From positions 50,331 to 114,330 of the forward strand of contig NZ_BAFQ01000066.1 in NCBI RefSeq assembly GCF_000308375.1: a DNA stretch of 64,000 nucleotides. Reading direction: 5' to 3'. Below are positions 35,004 to 44,933 of the stretch, one piece after another. The translations under genes were made by a program, and so were the position numbers. Position 1 is the stretch's first letter. Each line of letters opens with the position of its first letter. This DNA is from Nocardia aobensis NBRC 100429. Its GTDB lineage: Bacteria; Actinomycetota; Actinomycetes; Mycobacteriales; Mycobacteriaceae. The notes under the pieces were generated by a model. The model saw only the letters and a program-made list of their open reading frames with translations. It made no database searches and was not told the DNA's origin.

Positions 35004-36172
35004 GCGAACAGGAGCGAAACGAGATGAGCCGGCCTGAGGATGGCGGCGGTAAGGGCGTGAACCTGAACCCCACCGAGGAGCAGCTCGACGCGATGTCGAC
35101 CGCCGAGCTGGTCGAACTCGGTACCGCGCGCGACGGCGTCGACGTCGTCTACCGCGCTCCGCGCTGGCCGGTTCCGGGCACACGCGCGGAGAAGCGGGCC
35201 GAGCGGCACGTGACGTTCTGGTTCGCCATCTCCGCCCTCGCGGCGGCCGGGCTGATCGGCGTCTTTCTGTTCTGGCCCTGGGAGTACAAGGGCCGCAACG
35301 AGGACGGCAACGGCCTGTACTCGCTGGCCACGCCGCTCTACGGCCTGCTGCTGGGTATCGCGGTGCTGGCCATCGGCGTCGCCGCGGTCATCATCCGCAA
35401 GAAATTCATCCCGAACGAGATCTCCATCCAGACCCGCCACGACGGTCCCTCCGACGAGGTCGACCGCCGCACGCTGGGCGCGCAGCTGTCGGACGCGCTG
35501 GAGACCTCGACGCTGGGTCGTCGCAAGATGATGACCCGTACCGCCGGACTGGGCGTGGGTGTGCTGGGTATCGGCGCACTGTTCCTGTTCGTCGGCGGCA
35601 TGATCAAGAACCCGTGGGCCAAGGGCATGAAGTCCCCGCTGTGGGTGTCGGGCTGGACTCCGGACTTCCCGGGCCAGACCATCTACCTGCGCAAGGACAC
35701 CGGCCGGCCCGAGGACATCGTGCTGGTGCGGCCGGAGGACCTCGACGGCGGCGCCATGGAGACCGTGTTCCCATGGAAAGAGGAATGGCGCGGCAACGAG
35801 GAGGAGACCCTCCAGTCGCTGCGTGGCATCCGCAACGCGGTCATGTTGATCCGCCTGCGCCCGGAGGACGGGCAGAAGGCGATCAAGCGCAGGGGCCAGG
35901 AGAGCTTCAACTTCGGTGACTACTGGGCGTACTCGAAGATCTGCACTCACCTGGGCTGCCCGACGTCGCTGTTCGAGCAGCAGACCAACCGGATCCTGTG
36001 CCCGTGCCATCAGTCGCAGTTCTCGGCGACCGAGTGGGGTAAGCCGATCTTCGGTCCCGCCGCCCGCGCGCTGCCGCAGCTGCCCATCACCGTCAACACC
36101 GACGGCTACCTGGTCGCCAACGGCGACTTCATCGAGCCGCTCGGTCCGGCCTTCTGGGAGCGTCGTTCATGA
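35000..36172 (+). CDS. qcrA: Rieske iron-sulfur subunit of the bc1 complex
   Basis: The 390-residue Rieske protein carries the 2Fe-2S cluster of the bc1 complex. Three N-terminal hydrophobic segments are seen, as in actinobacterial QcrA, then the cluster ligands CTHLGCPTS and CPCHQSQF, each with one Cys and one His ligand plus a disulphide cysteine. The ATG at 35000 overlaps the qcrC stop. The C-terminus overlaps qcrB by four bases, so the three qcr genes are translationally coupled. Confidence 0.96.
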   Translation: MSEQERNEMSRPEDGGGKGVNLNPTEEQLDAMSTAELVELGTARDGVDVVYRAPRWPVPGTRAEKRAERHVTFWFAISALAAAGLIGVFLFWPWEYKGRNEDGNGLYSLATPLYGLLLGIAVLAIGVAAVIIRKKFIPNEISIQTRHDGPSDEVDRRTLGAQLSDALETSTLGRRKMMTRTAGLGVGVLGIGALFLFVGGMIKNPWAKGMKSPLWVSGWTPDFPGQTIYLRKDTGRPEDIVLVRPEDLDGGAMETVFPWKEEWRGNEEETLQSLRGIRNAVMLIRLRPEDGQKAIKRRGQESFNFGDYWAYSKICTHLGCPTSLFEQQTNRILCPCHQSQFSATEWGKPIFGPAARALPQLPITVNTDGYLVANGDFIEPLGPAFWERRS

Positions 36173-37797
36173 GTCCGAGCAAAGTGGTCGCACAGGCCAA
36201 CGAGATGGACGAGCGGTATCGTGCCGCGGCGTTCGTGAAACGGTCGATCAACAAGGTCTTCCCGACCCACTGGTCGTTCCTGCTGGGTGAGATCGCGCTC
36301 TACGCCTTCATCATCCTGATCCTGTCGGGTATCTACCTGACGCTGTTCTTCGATCCGTCGATGAGTGAAGTCGTCTACCACGGCGCCTACCAGCCGCTGC
36401 GCGGCGTCACCATGTCGCGGGCGTACGAGACGGCGCTGAACATCTCCTTCGAGGTGCGCGGCGGCCTGTTCGTCCGCCAGGTGCACCACTGGGCGGCGCT
36501 GCTGTTCGCGTGCTCGATCATCATCCACCTGTTCCGCATCTTCTTCACCGGCGCGTTCCGCAAGCCGCGTGAGGCGAACTGGGTGATCGGCTCGCTGCTG
36601 CTGATCCTGGCGATGTTCGAGGGCTTCTTCGGTTACTCGCTGCCCGACGACCTGCTGTCGGGTACCGGTCTGCGGGCCGCCTTCGGTGGTATCACCATGG
36701 GTATTCCGCTGGTCGGCACCTGGATGCACTGGCTGATCTTCGGCGGTGACTTCCCGGGCACGATCATCATCCCGCGCCTCTACATCGCGCACGTGCTGCT
36801 CTTCCCGGGCATCATGCTGGCGCTGATCGCGGCGCACGTGGCGATCGTCTGGTACCAGAAGCACACCCAGTTCCCCGGACCGGGCCGCACCGAGAACAAC
36901 GTGGTCGGTGCTCGCATCGTGCCGGTGTTCGCCGCCGACCAGGGCGCGTTCTTCATGTTCACCCTGGGCGTGCTCGCCGTCATGGGTGGCGTGCTGCAGA
37001 TCAACCCGATCTGGAACCTGGGTCCCTACAACCCGTCACAGGTGTCGGCCGGTTCGCAGCCCGACTTCTACATGATGTGGACCGACGGTATGGCCCGTCT
37101 GATGCCGCCGTGGGAGCTGTATCTGGGCCGCTACACCGTTCCGGCTCCGTTCTGGGTCGCGCTGATCATGGGTCTGGTGTTCGCGGTGCTGATCGCCTAC
37201 CCGTGGATCGAGAAGCGCCTCACCGGCGACACGGTGAACCACAACATCCTGCAGCGTCCGCGCGACGTGCCGGTGCGTACCGCGATCGGCGCCATGGCCA
37301 TCGCCTTCTACCTGGTGCTGACCCTGGCCTGTGTCAACGACATCATCGCGCTGAAGTTCGATGTGTCGCTGAACGCGACCACCTGGTTCTTCCGTATCGC
37401 CCTGCTCGTCGCGCCGCCGATCGCCTACTTCCTGGCGTACCGGTTGTGCCTGGGCCTGCAGCGCGCCGACCGCACGGTCCTCGAGCACGGTATCGAGACC
37501 GGTGTGATCAAGCGCCTGCCGCACGGTGAGTACATCGAGGTGCACCAGCCGCTGGGCCCGGTCGACTCGCACGGCCACCCGATTCCGCTGGAATACCAGG
37601 GCGCGCCGGTGCCGAAGAAGATGAACAAGCTGGGCTGGGCCGGCAAGCCGGGTTCGGGCTCGTTCCTGCGGGCCGATCCGCCGGCCGAGGCCGAGGCGCT
37701 CACCGCGAGCGAGCACGAGGCCGAGCACAAGCAGCTGGAGGTCCTGGCCACCTACCAGGACCAGACCAGCGGCAGCGGCGGCAAGCACAGCCACTGA
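36169..37797 (+). CDS. qcrB: Cytochrome b subunit of the bc1 complex
   Basis: QcrB binds two b haems and holds the quinol sites; in mycobacteria it is the target of Q203-type inhibitors. The 542-residue protein has eight or nine membrane helices and haem-ligand histidine pairs in [14 protein letters not shown] (helix B) and [20 protein letters not shown] (helix D), with [10 protein letters not shown]. The C-terminal tail of about 120 residues is soluble and charged, usual for actinobacteria. A terminator hairpin follows 14 bases later. Confidence 0.96.
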   Translation: MSPSKVVAQANEMDERYRAAAFVKRSINKVFPTHWSFLLGEIALYAFIILILSGIYLTLFFDPSMSEVVYHGAYQPLRGVTMSRAYETALNISFEVRGGLFVRQVHHWAALLFACSIIIHLFRIFFTGAFRKPREANWVIGSLLLILAMFEGFFGYSLPDDLLSGTGLRAAFGGITMGIPLVGTWMHWLIFGGDFPGTIIIPRLYIAHVLLFPGIMLALIAAHVAIVWYQKHTQFPGPGRTENNVVGARIVPVFAADQGAFFMFTLGVLAVMGGVLQINPIWNLGPYNPSQVSAGSQPDFYMMWTDGMARLMPPWELYLGRYTVPAPFWVALIMGLVFAVLIAYPWIEKRLTGDTVNHNILQRPRDVPVRTAIGAMAIAFYLVLTLACVNDIIALKFDVSLNATTWFFRIALLVAPPIAYFLAYRLCLGLQRADRTVLEHGIETGVIKRLPHGEYIEVHQPLGPVDSHGHPIPLEYQGAPVPKKMNKLGWAGKPGSGSFLRADPPAEAEALTASEHEAEHKQLEVLATYQDQTSGSGGKHSH

Positions 37798-37811
37798 GTT
37801 CGCAGCAGCGG

Positions 37812-37841
37812 AGCCCCGAGTCGATCAATCGGCTCGGGGCT
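37812..37841 (+). terminator. Terminator of the ctaE-qcrCAB operon
   Basis: AGCCCCGAG, T, CGAT, loop CA, ATCG, G, CTCGGGGCT followed by TCGTCG: a nine-base outer stem extended by four inner pairs, 14 bases after the qcrB stop. Confidence 0.75.
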
Positions 37842-37928
37842 TCGTCGCGTCTGCGGCCGGGCACGGGGCAGTCGCTCGCATCCCGGCGCCGGTACGGCCG
37901 CGCTGCGGGTGCGTGGCGGGCGCGCAAT

Positions 37929-37941
37929 TAGACTCGCGCTC
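37929..37941 (+). promoter_or_regulatory. Leaderless-type promoter of the AsnC-like gene
   Basis: TAGACT (37929-37934) lies seven bases before the ATG at 37942 and there is no RBS, which is the geometry of leaderless transcripts in this group. Confidence 0.5.
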
Positions 37942-38217
37942 ATGATTACCGCGATCGTTCTGATCCACGCCGAGGCGGCCCGGATTCCCGAAACCGCGCA
38001 GGCACTGGCCGATCTCGACGGCGTCGCCGAGGTCTACTCGTGCGCGGGAGACGTCGACCTGATCGCGGTGGTGCGAGTGCGCGATCACGAACAGATCGCC
38101 GAGGTGGTGACCGGGCGGGTGAACAAGACGGCCGGAGTTCTGCGCACGACGACCCACATCGCCTTCAAGTCGTATTCGAGTGCGGATGTGGAGGCTGGGT
38201 TTTCGCTGGGGGAGTGA
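37942..38217 (+). CDS. Stand-alone Lrp/AsnC ligand-binding (RAM) domain protein
   Basis: A 91-residue alpha-beta dimerisation domain of the Lrp/AsnC type without a DNA-binding part. The sequence [45 protein letters not shown] is typical, with [10 protein letters not shown] forming the effector strand. Such proteins may bind amino acids and act as co-regulators. It lies between the qcr operon and the convergent exonuclease gene, whose frame overlaps its 3' end by about 50 bases because of a frameshift in that gene. Confidence 0.88.
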   Translation: MITAIVLIHAEAARIPETAQALADLDGVAEVYSCAGDVDLIAVVRVRDHEQIAEVVTGRVNKTAGVLRTTTHIAFKSYSSADVEAGFSLGE

Positions 38218-40201
38218 ATGCCGCACCGGTTTCGTGCGGTCGTCCGTGGCGTCGGCCGCGGCCCACTACGCGCTGGTACGCGTGAGGTATTCGCTCGCAG
38301 CCGATTCCACCCGGGTGGCCGCCTCGGCACGTTCGACCCAGGCGAGCCAGGGGCCCGCGCCCAGCCGTGGTTCCCGGTAGCCCTCGCTGGTGCGGACGAT
38401 GCGGGTTCCGGGCTGGTCGAGCCAGCGGGCGATCACGCCCGTCTCCTCCGGCGGGGCGCCGCGTAACGGCGGATGGTCGGGGTCGTGCAGATCGTCCGTC
38501 CCGGGCGGGGATGCGCGGCTGCGGGGAAGCGCCCGATATGACTGTGGCAGGGCGGACCGTCTCGGCGGCGGCGACCAGACTGTCGACCACCGGCATCGGT
38601 GGAATACCGCGCGCGGCGGTTCCGGCGGCGGCGAGGCGGCCGAAGCGGATCACCGCGAATTCCCAGCCGCCGCTGCCGTCGGGCCGGGCCGCGATCAGCT
38701 CGGCGATCCGGGCGAGGGCGGCCAGGCGCTGCGTGCGCCGCAGCGCCCGAACCACGGCGCAGGTGCGATCGCGCAGCCGGGCGGCGGCCTCGAAATGCTC
38801 CGCGGCCACGTACTCGTCGATGCGGGCGGCGATGGCACGCAAGGGTGCGTCGTCGCGGCCGGTGAACAGATCCCGCACCGCCCGCGGGGCGGATGCATAC
38901 TGTGCGGCCGGTACGCGTTCGCCGAAGATCGCCGCCGGGCACCCGCCCACGGCCGCGGGCGGACAGTCGCCGCCGTGCACACCGCCGCGGGGGATGCGCG
39001 TCGTGCAGGTGCGCAGGCCGCTGTATTCCGCGAGGGTCGCGGCGACCTCGGTGGCATCGGTGCGGGAACCGAAGGGCCCCAGGGCATCTGCGGTCGGAGT
39101 CCGGCTGACCGCGAACCGGGGGAACGGCTCGTCGGTCACGGTCAGCCACCACGCGCGCTTGGGGAATTTCGAGCGCCGGTTGTAGGGCGGGGTGTGCGCC
39201 ACCAGCAGCCGCAGCTCGCGGACTCCGGCTTCCAGGCCGTGCGCGCAGCGGACGTGGTCGACGCGGGTGGCGAGCATGACCATTTCCCGCATCCGCGTGC
39301 GGGTTTCGGAGCCGGTGAAGTAATTGCGCACGCGCCGGCGCAGATTCACCGCCGTCCCGATATAGAGGACCTCCTCCGAGGGGCCGCGGAACAGATACAC
39401 CCCGGGGGCGGCGGGCAGATCGGCGGCGAGGATGCGTTTGGAGCGCTGCCGGCGCGTGACCTCGGGCAGATAGTCGATCAATTCGGGCAGGGTCTGGACG
39501 CCGAGATTGCCGACTCGCTCGAACAGTGCGTGCAGCACGTCCACGGTGGCGCGGGCATCGTCGAGGGCGCGGTGCGTGGGCCGGGTGGAGGCGCCGAGCA
39601 GCTGAGCCAGCGCCGAGAGCCGCACCGTCGGCGCCTCGTCGCGGTCGAGGATGCGCCGCGCCAGTTGGACCGTGCACAGCACCTGGAAGGCCGGCCACGC
39701 GGTGTCGCAGCGCTGGGCGGCCGCCTTCAGGAACGACATGTCGAAGCGGGCGTTGTGGGCGACGAGCACAGCGCCGGAAGCGAATTCGAGAAATCCGGGC
39801 AGCACCGCGTCGATCCGCGGCGCCGCCGACACCATCGCGGTGGTGATGCCGGTGACCCGCACGATCTGCGGAGGAATGGCGCAGCCGGGGTCGACCAGCG
39901 TCGCGAATTCGCCGAGTACTTCGCCGCCGCGTACCTTCACCGCGCCGATCTCGGTGATGGCGTCCCCCTCGGGCCGGGTTCCGGTGGTCTCGAGGTCCAC
40001 CACGACGAAGGTGACCTCTCGTAGTGCGAGTTCGGGCTCATCACCGCCGTGACCGGGGAGTTCGAGGGCCAGCTGGGCCGGTCGCGGAACGGGGGAGGGC
40101 ACGGCGAGCAGCGTAGGCGCAGGGTCCGACAGGATCGGTCTGGATGCCCGCCGGCGGTCGAGACGGCGCGAGGTTTGCGATGTGCGAGGTTCGCTCTGCA
40201 C
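38165..40201 (-). CDS. DEDD exonuclease / GIY-YIG (UvrC-like) fusion protein, frameshifted near its C-terminus
   Basis: The N-terminal part (about residues 50-235) is a DnaQ-type DEDDh 3'-5' exonuclease: [31 protein letters not shown] and [10 protein letters not shown]. The next part is a GIY-YIG domain starting [12 protein letters not shown] and [12 protein letters not shown]. These suggest a role in DNA repair. From [12 protein letters not shown] on, the frame gives an Arg/Pro-rich tail of about 110 residues without family character. The +1 frame instead reads [18 protein letters not shown] and ends at 38266, and fits the family tail, so one base has been lost near 38500-38560. In the corrected frame the gene would be 38266-40201. 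The GTG at 40201 is the first start; shorter ones are possible. Confidence 0.8.
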   Translation of the reverse strand: MQSEPRTSQTSRRLDRRRASRPILSDPAPTLLAVPSPVPRPAQLALELPGHGGDEPELALREVTFVVVDLETTGTRPEGDAITEIGAVKVRGGEVLGEFATLVDPGCAIPPQIVRVTGITTAMVSAAPRIDAVLPGFLEFASGAVLVAHNARFDMSFLKAAAQRCDTAWPAFQVLCTVQLARRILDRDEAPTVRLSALAQLLGASTRPTHRALDDARATVDVLHALFERVGNLGVQTLPELIDYLPEVTRRQRSKRILAADLPAAPGVYLFRGPSEEVLYIGTAVNLRRRVRNYFTGSETRTRMREMVMLATRVDHVRCAHGLEAGVRELRLLVAHTPPYNRRSKFPKRAWWLTVTDEPFPRFAVSRTPTADALGPFGSRTDATEVAATLAEYSGLRTCTTRIPRGGVHGGDCPPAAVGGCPAAIFGERVPAAQYASAPRAVRDLFTGRDDAPLRAIAARIDEYVAAEHFEAAARLRDRTCAVVRALRRTQRLAALARIAELIAARPDGSGGWEFAVIRFGRLAAAGTAARGIPPMPVVDSLVAAAETVRPATVISGASPQPRIPARDGRSARPRPSAVTRRPAGGDGRDRPLARPARNPHRPHQRGLPGTTAGRGPLARLGRTCRGGHPGGIGCERIPHAYQRVVGRGRRHGRPHETGAAFTPPAKTQPPHPHSNTT

Positions 40202-40652
40202 GAGTATGCCGAAAAGTGACCAGCGTCACGGTAATTCGGTATGGCTATGAATAACGGCGGGCGGTCGGTGTCTTCGGGGCTGTCAGCGAGGCCGGATTCG
40301 ACTACTCGGCGTGTACCGCAAAACCTGCGGACTGTTCGGTTGGTTTCCGCTGGGCATGCTCTGGGCTACTTGCGGTTTGCCGCTCGCGGCGCGTCTCGAG
40401 CCTCGGTTCGGCGCGCTTGTATGCGAGGGGGAGTGCACCTGGGTAAACGCCACTCGCGCCCGTCGTCGTTATCGTTTCGTGATTACTGTGAGCTATCTCG
40501 CATGTCGTCGAGCGGGAGCTTCTACCTGAACCCACCTCGGAGCGTCAGGGCTTTACAACGCACCGTTATTGCCTCGTAACCTTTTCGAGACCTCACGGAG
40601 TCCGACGCACCACCGGGTGCGGCGTCGTGGGGCAGATGAGGAGTACCGCATC
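40202..40652. promoter_or_regulatory. Upstream region of the first NlpC/P60 gene
   Basis: A 451-base region between the exonuclease and the first wall hydrolase. It holds GTGAC and GTCAC, an inverted repeat with a four-base spacer, at 40216-40229, and GTAACC, TTTTC, GAGACC at 40576-40592. A 112-codon frame at 40241-40579 has no RBS and low-complexity composition and is not called. The length suggests a long, regulated leader. Confidence 0.4.
40576..40592 (+). promoter_or_regulatory. MtrA-like direct repeat before the first NlpC/P60 gene
   Basis: GTAACC, five bases, GAGACC is a direct repeat of about the size expected for MtrA, the response regulator that controls wall hydrolases in actinobacteria. 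The identical frame of the repeat occurs before the second NlpC/P60 gene at 41356-41372. Confidence 0.45.
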
Positions 40653-41243
40653 ATGGCGATCAAGCGACAGGTTCAGGGGCTGCCTCGTACCGCCCGCCGG
40701 GCCGTTGCGGCCGGAGCCGTTGGCGCAGCCACCCTCAGCGTTCTGCTGCTCCCGGCGACCACCGCCGCGGCCGCGCCGGTCACCGTACCGGGCGTCGGCA
40801 CCGTCGATGTTCCCGATCAGGTCCTCGGCGCCGTCCCGCCGGGCATCCAGATCCCGGGCATCCAGATCCCCGGCGTTCCCGCGCCGTTCGCGCCGCAGCA
40901 GACCGTCGGCCAGCGCGCGGCCGACGCCGCCCTGTCCAAGGTCGGCGCCCCCTACTCGTACGGCGCCGCCGGCCCGAACGCCTTCGACTGCTCGGGCCTG
41001 GTGAAGTGGGCCTACGGTCAGGCCGGTCGGGAGGTGCCGCGCACCAGCTACGAACAGCTCGAGGAAGGCGCGCCCGTCTCGCTCGACGCGCTGCAGCCCG
41101 GTGACGTGGTGTCCTTCTACGGCGGCAGCCACTCCGCGCTCTACGTCGGCGACGGCAACGTGGTGCACGCCTCGACCGCCGGTGAGCCGGTGAAGGTCGC
41201 CGCGATCTCCTCGATGCCGGTCGCGGGCGCTCGCCGCTACTGA
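40653..41243 (+). CDS. Secreted NlpC/P60 peptidoglycan hydrolase (short)
   Basis: A 196-residue wall hydrolase that cuts the D-Glu to diaminopimelate bond in stem peptides. It has a signal peptide (RRAVAAGAVGAATLSVLLL to TAAAAP), a linker with GIQIPGIQIPG, and an NlpC/P60 domain with catalytic Cys113 in FDCSGLVKW, His160 in GGSHSALYVG and His172 in VVHAST. The linker repeat is short. No coiled-coil is present, so it resembles RipD/RipB-like single-domain members. The ATG at 40653 follows GATGAGGAGT. The gene is followed after 175 bases by a larger paralogue. Confidence 0.9.
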   Translation: MAIKRQVQGLPRTARRAVAAGAVGAATLSVLLLPATTAAAAPVTVPGVGTVDVPDQVLGAVPPGIQIPGIQIPGVPAPFAPQQTVGQRAADAALSKVGAPYSYGAAGPNAFDCSGLVKWAYGQAGREVPRTSYEQLEEGAPVSLDALQPGDVVSFYGGSHSALYVGDGNVVHASTAGEPVKVAAISSMPVAGARRY

Positions 41244-41251
41244 TTCGCGCC

Positions 41252-41296
41252 GCCCGGATCGGCGCATTCCGCACAGTTCGGACCGCCGATCCGGGC
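41252..41296 (+). terminator. Hairpin between the two NlpC/P60 genes
   Basis: GCCCGGATCGGCG (41252-41264) pairs with CGCCGATCCGGGC (41284-41296), a perfect 13-base stem. There is no T-run after it, so it may be an attenuator or an intrinsic terminator of the actinobacterial type. Confidence 0.5.
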
Positions 41297-41355
41297 ATTC
41301 GGGGTATACGGCGTGATCGTTTCGTGCCCTGCTGGACATGGACGGTCGCCGTTCC

Positions 41356-41372
41356 GTAACCTTATCGAGACC
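41356..41372 (+). promoter_or_regulatory. MtrA-like direct repeat before the second NlpC/P60 gene
   Basis: GTAACC, TTATC, GAGACC, 45 bases before the GTG at 41418. Same layout as at 40576-40592. Confidence 0.45.
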
Positions 41373-41417
41373 TTCGTGGTTTCCAGCTCGGGACGAGAGA
41401 ACGGGGCACGGCAGGCC

Positions 41418-42515
41418 GTGACAGCGCACAAGGGCAACGCGCAACGCAACAACAGAACCAGACGCCTGGTCGGCGGCTCACTGGCGGTGGGTGCGCTCGT
41501 GTTCGGAGCGTCATCCGGCGGCCTGGCGACGGCCGATCCGGCGCCCGCGGAGCAACCGGCCACGGCCGGTGACGCGGTGCAGCGGCTCATCGAGTTGTCG
41601 CATCAGTCCGAACAGCTCAATCAGCAGGCGCTGGCCGCGCAAGGCGATCTCGAAGCCAAACAGGGCGTGGCCCGCGACGCCGACGCCACACTCACGACCG
41701 CGACCCAGGCCCTCGACGCCGCCAAGGCCGAGGTGCGCAAATATCAACCGGCCGTGGACCGGACCGCGATCGCCGCTTATCAGGGCGCCCGGACCAACCG
41801 GCTGTTCTCGGTGCTGGTCTCCGATTCCCCGCAGCAGTTGCTCGACCAGATGTCGACGCTGGACGTGCTGTCCACGCAGACCGCCGATCAACTGGCGCAG
41901 TTCTCCAAGGCCACCGATTCGGCCACTGCCGCCGAAACCGCCGCCAAATCCGCCTCCGACGCCGCGCAGGCCGCCGCGCAGAAGGCCGATCAGGTGCGTG
42001 CGGACCTCGAACACAAGCGCGCCGATCTGCAGGGTGCGATGGCCCAGGTCATTCAGGCCTGGGGGGCGCTCTCGGCCGGGGAGAAATCCAGCCTCGCCGG
42101 ATCGCTGTTCCCGCCCGGCTTCGACCGCGACACCCTGCTGCGCGGCCTGGTTCCCGGTAGCGGAACCAGTGCGCTGGCCGCGGGATTGACCCGTGTCGGC
42201 GACCCGTACGTCTGGGGTGCGACCGGCCCCGATCAGTTCGACTGCTCCGGCCTGGTGCAGTGGGCCTTCCATCACGTGGGCATCGATCTGCCGCGTACCA
42301 GCCAGGCGCAGGCCACGGTCGGCACGCCGGTGTCGCGCGACTCGTTGCAGCCCGGCGACGTGGTGTTCTTCTATTCCGACGCCTCCCACGTCGGCATCTA
42401 CGCCGGGAATGGCATGATCCTGCACGCCTCCACCTTCGGTGTGCCCGTCGCGGTGGCGCCGATGGGTAATACGCCTTTCCATTCCGCGCGCCGATACTGG
42501 ATCGGAATGCCGTAA
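41418..42515 (+). CDS. Secreted NlpC/P60 peptidoglycan hydrolase with coiled-coil (RipC/RipA-like)
   Basis: A 365-residue hydrolase. The GTG at 41418 gives an N-terminus VTAHKGNAQRN with basic residues and a hydrophobic signal (GGSLAVGALVFGASSGGLA). Residues about 50-220 are a long alpha-helical coiled-coil (QSEQLNQQALAAQGDLEAKQ and similar) that in relatives blocks or regulates the active site. The NlpC/P60 domain has Cys276 in FDCSGLVQW, His324 in ASHVGIYAG and His336 in LHAST. Together with its shorter neighbour it likely acts in cell separation. From memory Rv2190c is the M. tuberculosis counterpart. Confidence 0.9.
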   Translation: MTAHKGNAQRNNRTRRLVGGSLAVGALVFGASSGGLATADPAPAEQPATAGDAVQRLIELSHQSEQLNQQALAAQGDLEAKQGVARDADATLTTATQALDAAKAEVRKYQPAVDRTAIAAYQGARTNRLFSVLVSDSPQQLLDQMSTLDVLSTQTADQLAQFSKATDSATAAETAAKSASDAAQAAAQKADQVRADLEHKRADLQGAMAQVIQAWGALSAGEKSSLAGSLFPPGFDRDTLLRGLVPGSGTSALAAGLTRVGDPYVWGATGPDQFDCSGLVQWAFHHVGIDLPRTSQAQATVGTPVSRDSLQPGDVVFFYSDASHVGIYAGNGMILHASTFGVPVAVAPMGNTPFHSARRYWIGMP

Positions 42516-42568
42516 ACACTGCGAGAATCTGGCGGCGAGTCATCACACCGACGTGAGGATCGTGTCGT

Positions 42569-43570
42569 ATGAGCGGATTGTTGCGGGTCCGGACATGGCT
42601 GGCCCATCGTGGGCGCTTCGAGTTCGTCGCCACCCTCGCCGTGGTGGTGGCGCTGACCGCGGCCGGCGGTGCCTTGCTGCTGCTGCCGAAGACCGGCCTG
42701 CACACCGTGCCCGCCGCCGCGGAGTCCGATACCGCACCGGCGCACGCCGATCCCCAGCTGCCCGAGTTGCGCCGGGTCATGAGCTCGTACGGACCCGTTG
42801 TGGCGCAACAGGTTTCGGGTGACGACGGCAAGCTGTCGGTGGTGCTGGGACATCCGTACCAGCGCGGCGACGTCGATCAGCTCGCCCGCGAGGTCGGCCC
42901 GGCGGTCACGGCCGTCTCCGAGGTGTGGGGTACCGAGTGGGCCCACGAAGCCGTGGTGACCGTCGCCTCGAGCAGTTCCGAATTCGCGGCGCTGACCAAT
43001 GCCACCGGTCCGGTGTCCGGCGAGGTCGCCGCGGCCTCGGTGTCGGATCCGTTCGTGCCCGGCACCCAGCCCGCCGGTCAGCGGATCGTCTTCGCACCCG
43101 ATGCCGGGCGCCGGCTCGGTCCGGACGGCTTGCGCGAAACCCTGCGCCACGAACTCACCCACATCGCCGCCCGCGCCCGGACCGTCGACGGCTCCCCGCA
43201 GTGGGTGCTGGAAGGGTTCGCCGAATACTGCGGCCACCGCGGGGACCAGCAGCGCTTCGCCCAGGTGGCGCCGACCGTCACCACCCGCGCCCGCTCCGGC
43301 GACCTGCCCGCGGATCTGCCCGGTGACACCGCCTTCGCGCCGAGCCCGGGCAGCGACGCCGCCCTCGCCTACGAACAGGCATGGTCGGCCAACGCATTCG
43401 TCGCCGACCGATTCGGAGAGCCGAAACTCGTCGCGCTCTACCGCCGGATGGCCACCGGTCTGCAGGACCAGGCCGCGCTGGACCGAGGCCTGCGCGAAAC
43501 CCTGGGTCTCGGTCACACCGAATTCGTCGCCGCCTGGCGTGACTGGATCAAGGCCCGCGTCGCGGCCTGA
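42569..43570 (+). CDS. Membrane-anchored HExxH metallopeptidase-like protein
   Basis: A 333-residue protein with an N-terminal anchor (LAVVVALTAAGGALLLL) and an extracytoplasmic domain with HELTH (His194, Glu195, His198), followed by EGFAEYCG in which Glu215 and Glu219 are candidate third zinc ligands, the pattern of gluzincins. The metal site is seen; the peptidase family is not identified. From memory Rv2189c lies at this place in M. tuberculosis. The ATG at 42569 has GTGAGGATC upstream. It is co-directional with the NlpC pair (53 bases), so it may process or regulate wall enzymes. Confidence 0.65.
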   Translation: MSGLLRVRTWLAHRGRFEFVATLAVVVALTAAGGALLLLPKTGLHTVPAAAESDTAPAHADPQLPELRRVMSSYGPVVAQQVSGDDGKLSVVLGHPYQRGDVDQLAREVGPAVTAVSEVWGTEWAHEAVVTVASSSSEFAALTNATGPVSGEVAAASVSDPFVPGTQPAGQRIVFAPDAGRRLGPDGLRETLRHELTHIAARARTVDGSPQWVLEGFAEYCGHRGDQQRFAQVAPTVTTRARSGDLPADLPGDTAFAPSPGSDAALAYEQAWSANAFVADRFGEPKLVALYRRMATGLQDQAALDRGLRETLGLGHTEFVAAWRDWIKARVAA

Positions 43571-43652
43571 GGACCCGCTCGGCCGCGGCGGCCACGCGAG
43601 AGCGCCCGTGCGGCGGCTGCACCCGTGGAACCGGCCGCGGCGGGGGCACCCA

Positions 43653-43665
43653 TAGACTCGCCCCC
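43653..43665 (+). promoter_or_regulatory. Leaderless-type promoter of pimB
   Basis: TAGACT (43653-43658) lies seven bases before the ATG at 43666, and there is no RBS. Confidence 0.5.
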
Positions 43666-44838
43666 ATGGGCCGCACGCTGTTGATCACCAACGACTTTCC
43701 GCCCCGGCCGGGCGGCATCCAGTCGTATGTTCATTCGCTCGCGCTGCGGATGCCGCCGGAGGATCTGGTCGTCTACGCGCCCCGTTGGCGCGGCGACTCC
43801 CATCAGCGGTTCGATGCCCAGCAGCCGTTCGAGGTCGTGCGCCATCCGACCACGTTGATGCTGCCGACGCCGCTGGTGCTGCGTCGCGCCGGGAAACTGC
43901 TGCGTGAGCACCGATGCGACACCGTCTGGTTCGGTGCCGCAGCGCCGCTGGCCCTGATGTCGCCGGCGCTGCGCCGCCTCGGTGCGGACCGGATCGTGGC
44001 CAGCACCCACGGACACGAGGTCGGCTGGTCCATGCTGCCCGGCGCCCGGCAGGTGCTGCGGGTGATCGGCGACCACACCGATGTCGTCACCTACGTCAGC
44101 AAATACACCCGCCGGCGCTTCGCCGCGGCATTCGGCGCCCAAGCGGCCCTGGAATATCTGCCGCCGGGTGTGGACAGCACCGTCTTCCGCCCCGATCCCG
44201 CCGCGCGCGCGGAACTGCGCGCCCGGTACGGCCTGGGTGAGCGGCCGACGGTGTTGTGCCTGTCGAGGCTGGTCCCGCGCAAGGGCCAGGACATGCTGAT
44301 CCTGGCGATGCGCGAGATTCGCCGCCGCATCGACGGCGCGGTGCTGGTCATCGCTGGTGGCGGCCCGTACGAGGACAAGTTGCGGGCGCTGGCGCGCTCG
44401 CTGGACCTGGACGCGGACGTGGTGTTCACCGGTCGCGTCCCCGCCGCCGAACTGGCCGCCCACCACACCCTCGCCGACGTCTTCGCGATGCCCTCGCGCA
44501 CCCGCGGCGCCGGACTGGACGTCGAAGGACTCGGCATCGTCTATCTGGAGGCGTCGGCGACGGGTGTGCCCGTCGTGGCCGGAAATTCCGGTGGCGCACC
44601 GGAAACCGTGCTCGAGGGCCGCACCGGGACGGTGGTCGACGGGCGCGACGAGCGAGCCGTGGCCGACGCCGTCGTCGGCATCCTCTCCGACCGCGATGCC
44701 GCGGCGCGGATGGGCGCCGCCGGTCGCGAATGGGTCGCCGACCAGTGGCGCTGGGATGTCCTGGGCGGCCGGCTGCGGACGCTGCTCGATCCCGGCGCGC
44801 ATTCCGGCGCGGTGGGATCCGACGGCGTCGGCCGGTGA
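43666..44838 (+). CDS. pimB: GDP-mannose-dependent alpha-mannosyltransferase (PimB-type)
   Basis: A 390-residue GT-B glycosyltransferase of family GT4. The N-terminus is TLLITNDFPPRPGGIQSYVHSL, with NDFPPRPGGIQ and HGHEVGW for acceptor binding, and the donor site SRLVPRKGQD, LEASATGVPVVAGNSGGAPE with the E-x7-E pattern. PimB' adds the second mannose to phosphatidylinositol mannoside in the cytoplasmic leaflet, and the gene order (next to a NlpC/Rv2189c-like pair and a plsC) agrees, from memory, with Rv2188c. Close homologues act on other lipids, so specificity is inferred. Confidence 0.88.
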   Translation: MGRTLLITNDFPPRPGGIQSYVHSLALRMPPEDLVVYAPRWRGDSHQRFDAQQPFEVVRHPTTLMLPTPLVLRRAGKLLREHRCDTVWFGAAAPLALMSPALRRLGADRIVASTHGHEVGWSMLPGARQVLRVIGDHTDVVTYVSKYTRRRFAAAFGAQAALEYLPPGVDSTVFRPDPAARAELRARYGLGERPTVLCLSRLVPRKGQDMLILAMREIRRRIDGAVLVIAGGGPYEDKLRALARSLDLDADVVFTGRVPAAELAAHHTLADVFAMPSRTRGAGLDVEGLGIVYLEASATGVPVVAGNSGGAPETVLEGRTGTVVDGRDERAVADAVVGILSDRDAAARMGAAGREWVADQWRWDVLGGRLRTLLDPGAHSGAVGSDGVGR

Positions 44839-44933
44839 GCGAACCGGCGCCCCGGCCGTGCGCGGCGAGCGGGTCGCGCGTGCCCGGTACTGCGTTACCG
44901 CCTCCGGGCTCCGACCCAGTAGGCTCGGGTTTC

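Noticed and set aside
40241..40579. A 112-codon plus-strand frame before the first NlpC gene
   Set aside because: No RBS, Arg/Ser-rich, and covers regulatory DNA.
40202..40652. A ydaO-type c-di-AMP riboswitch before the NlpC gene
   Set aside because: This class often precedes actinobacterial wall hydrolases, but its conserved core sequence could not be found in the leader.
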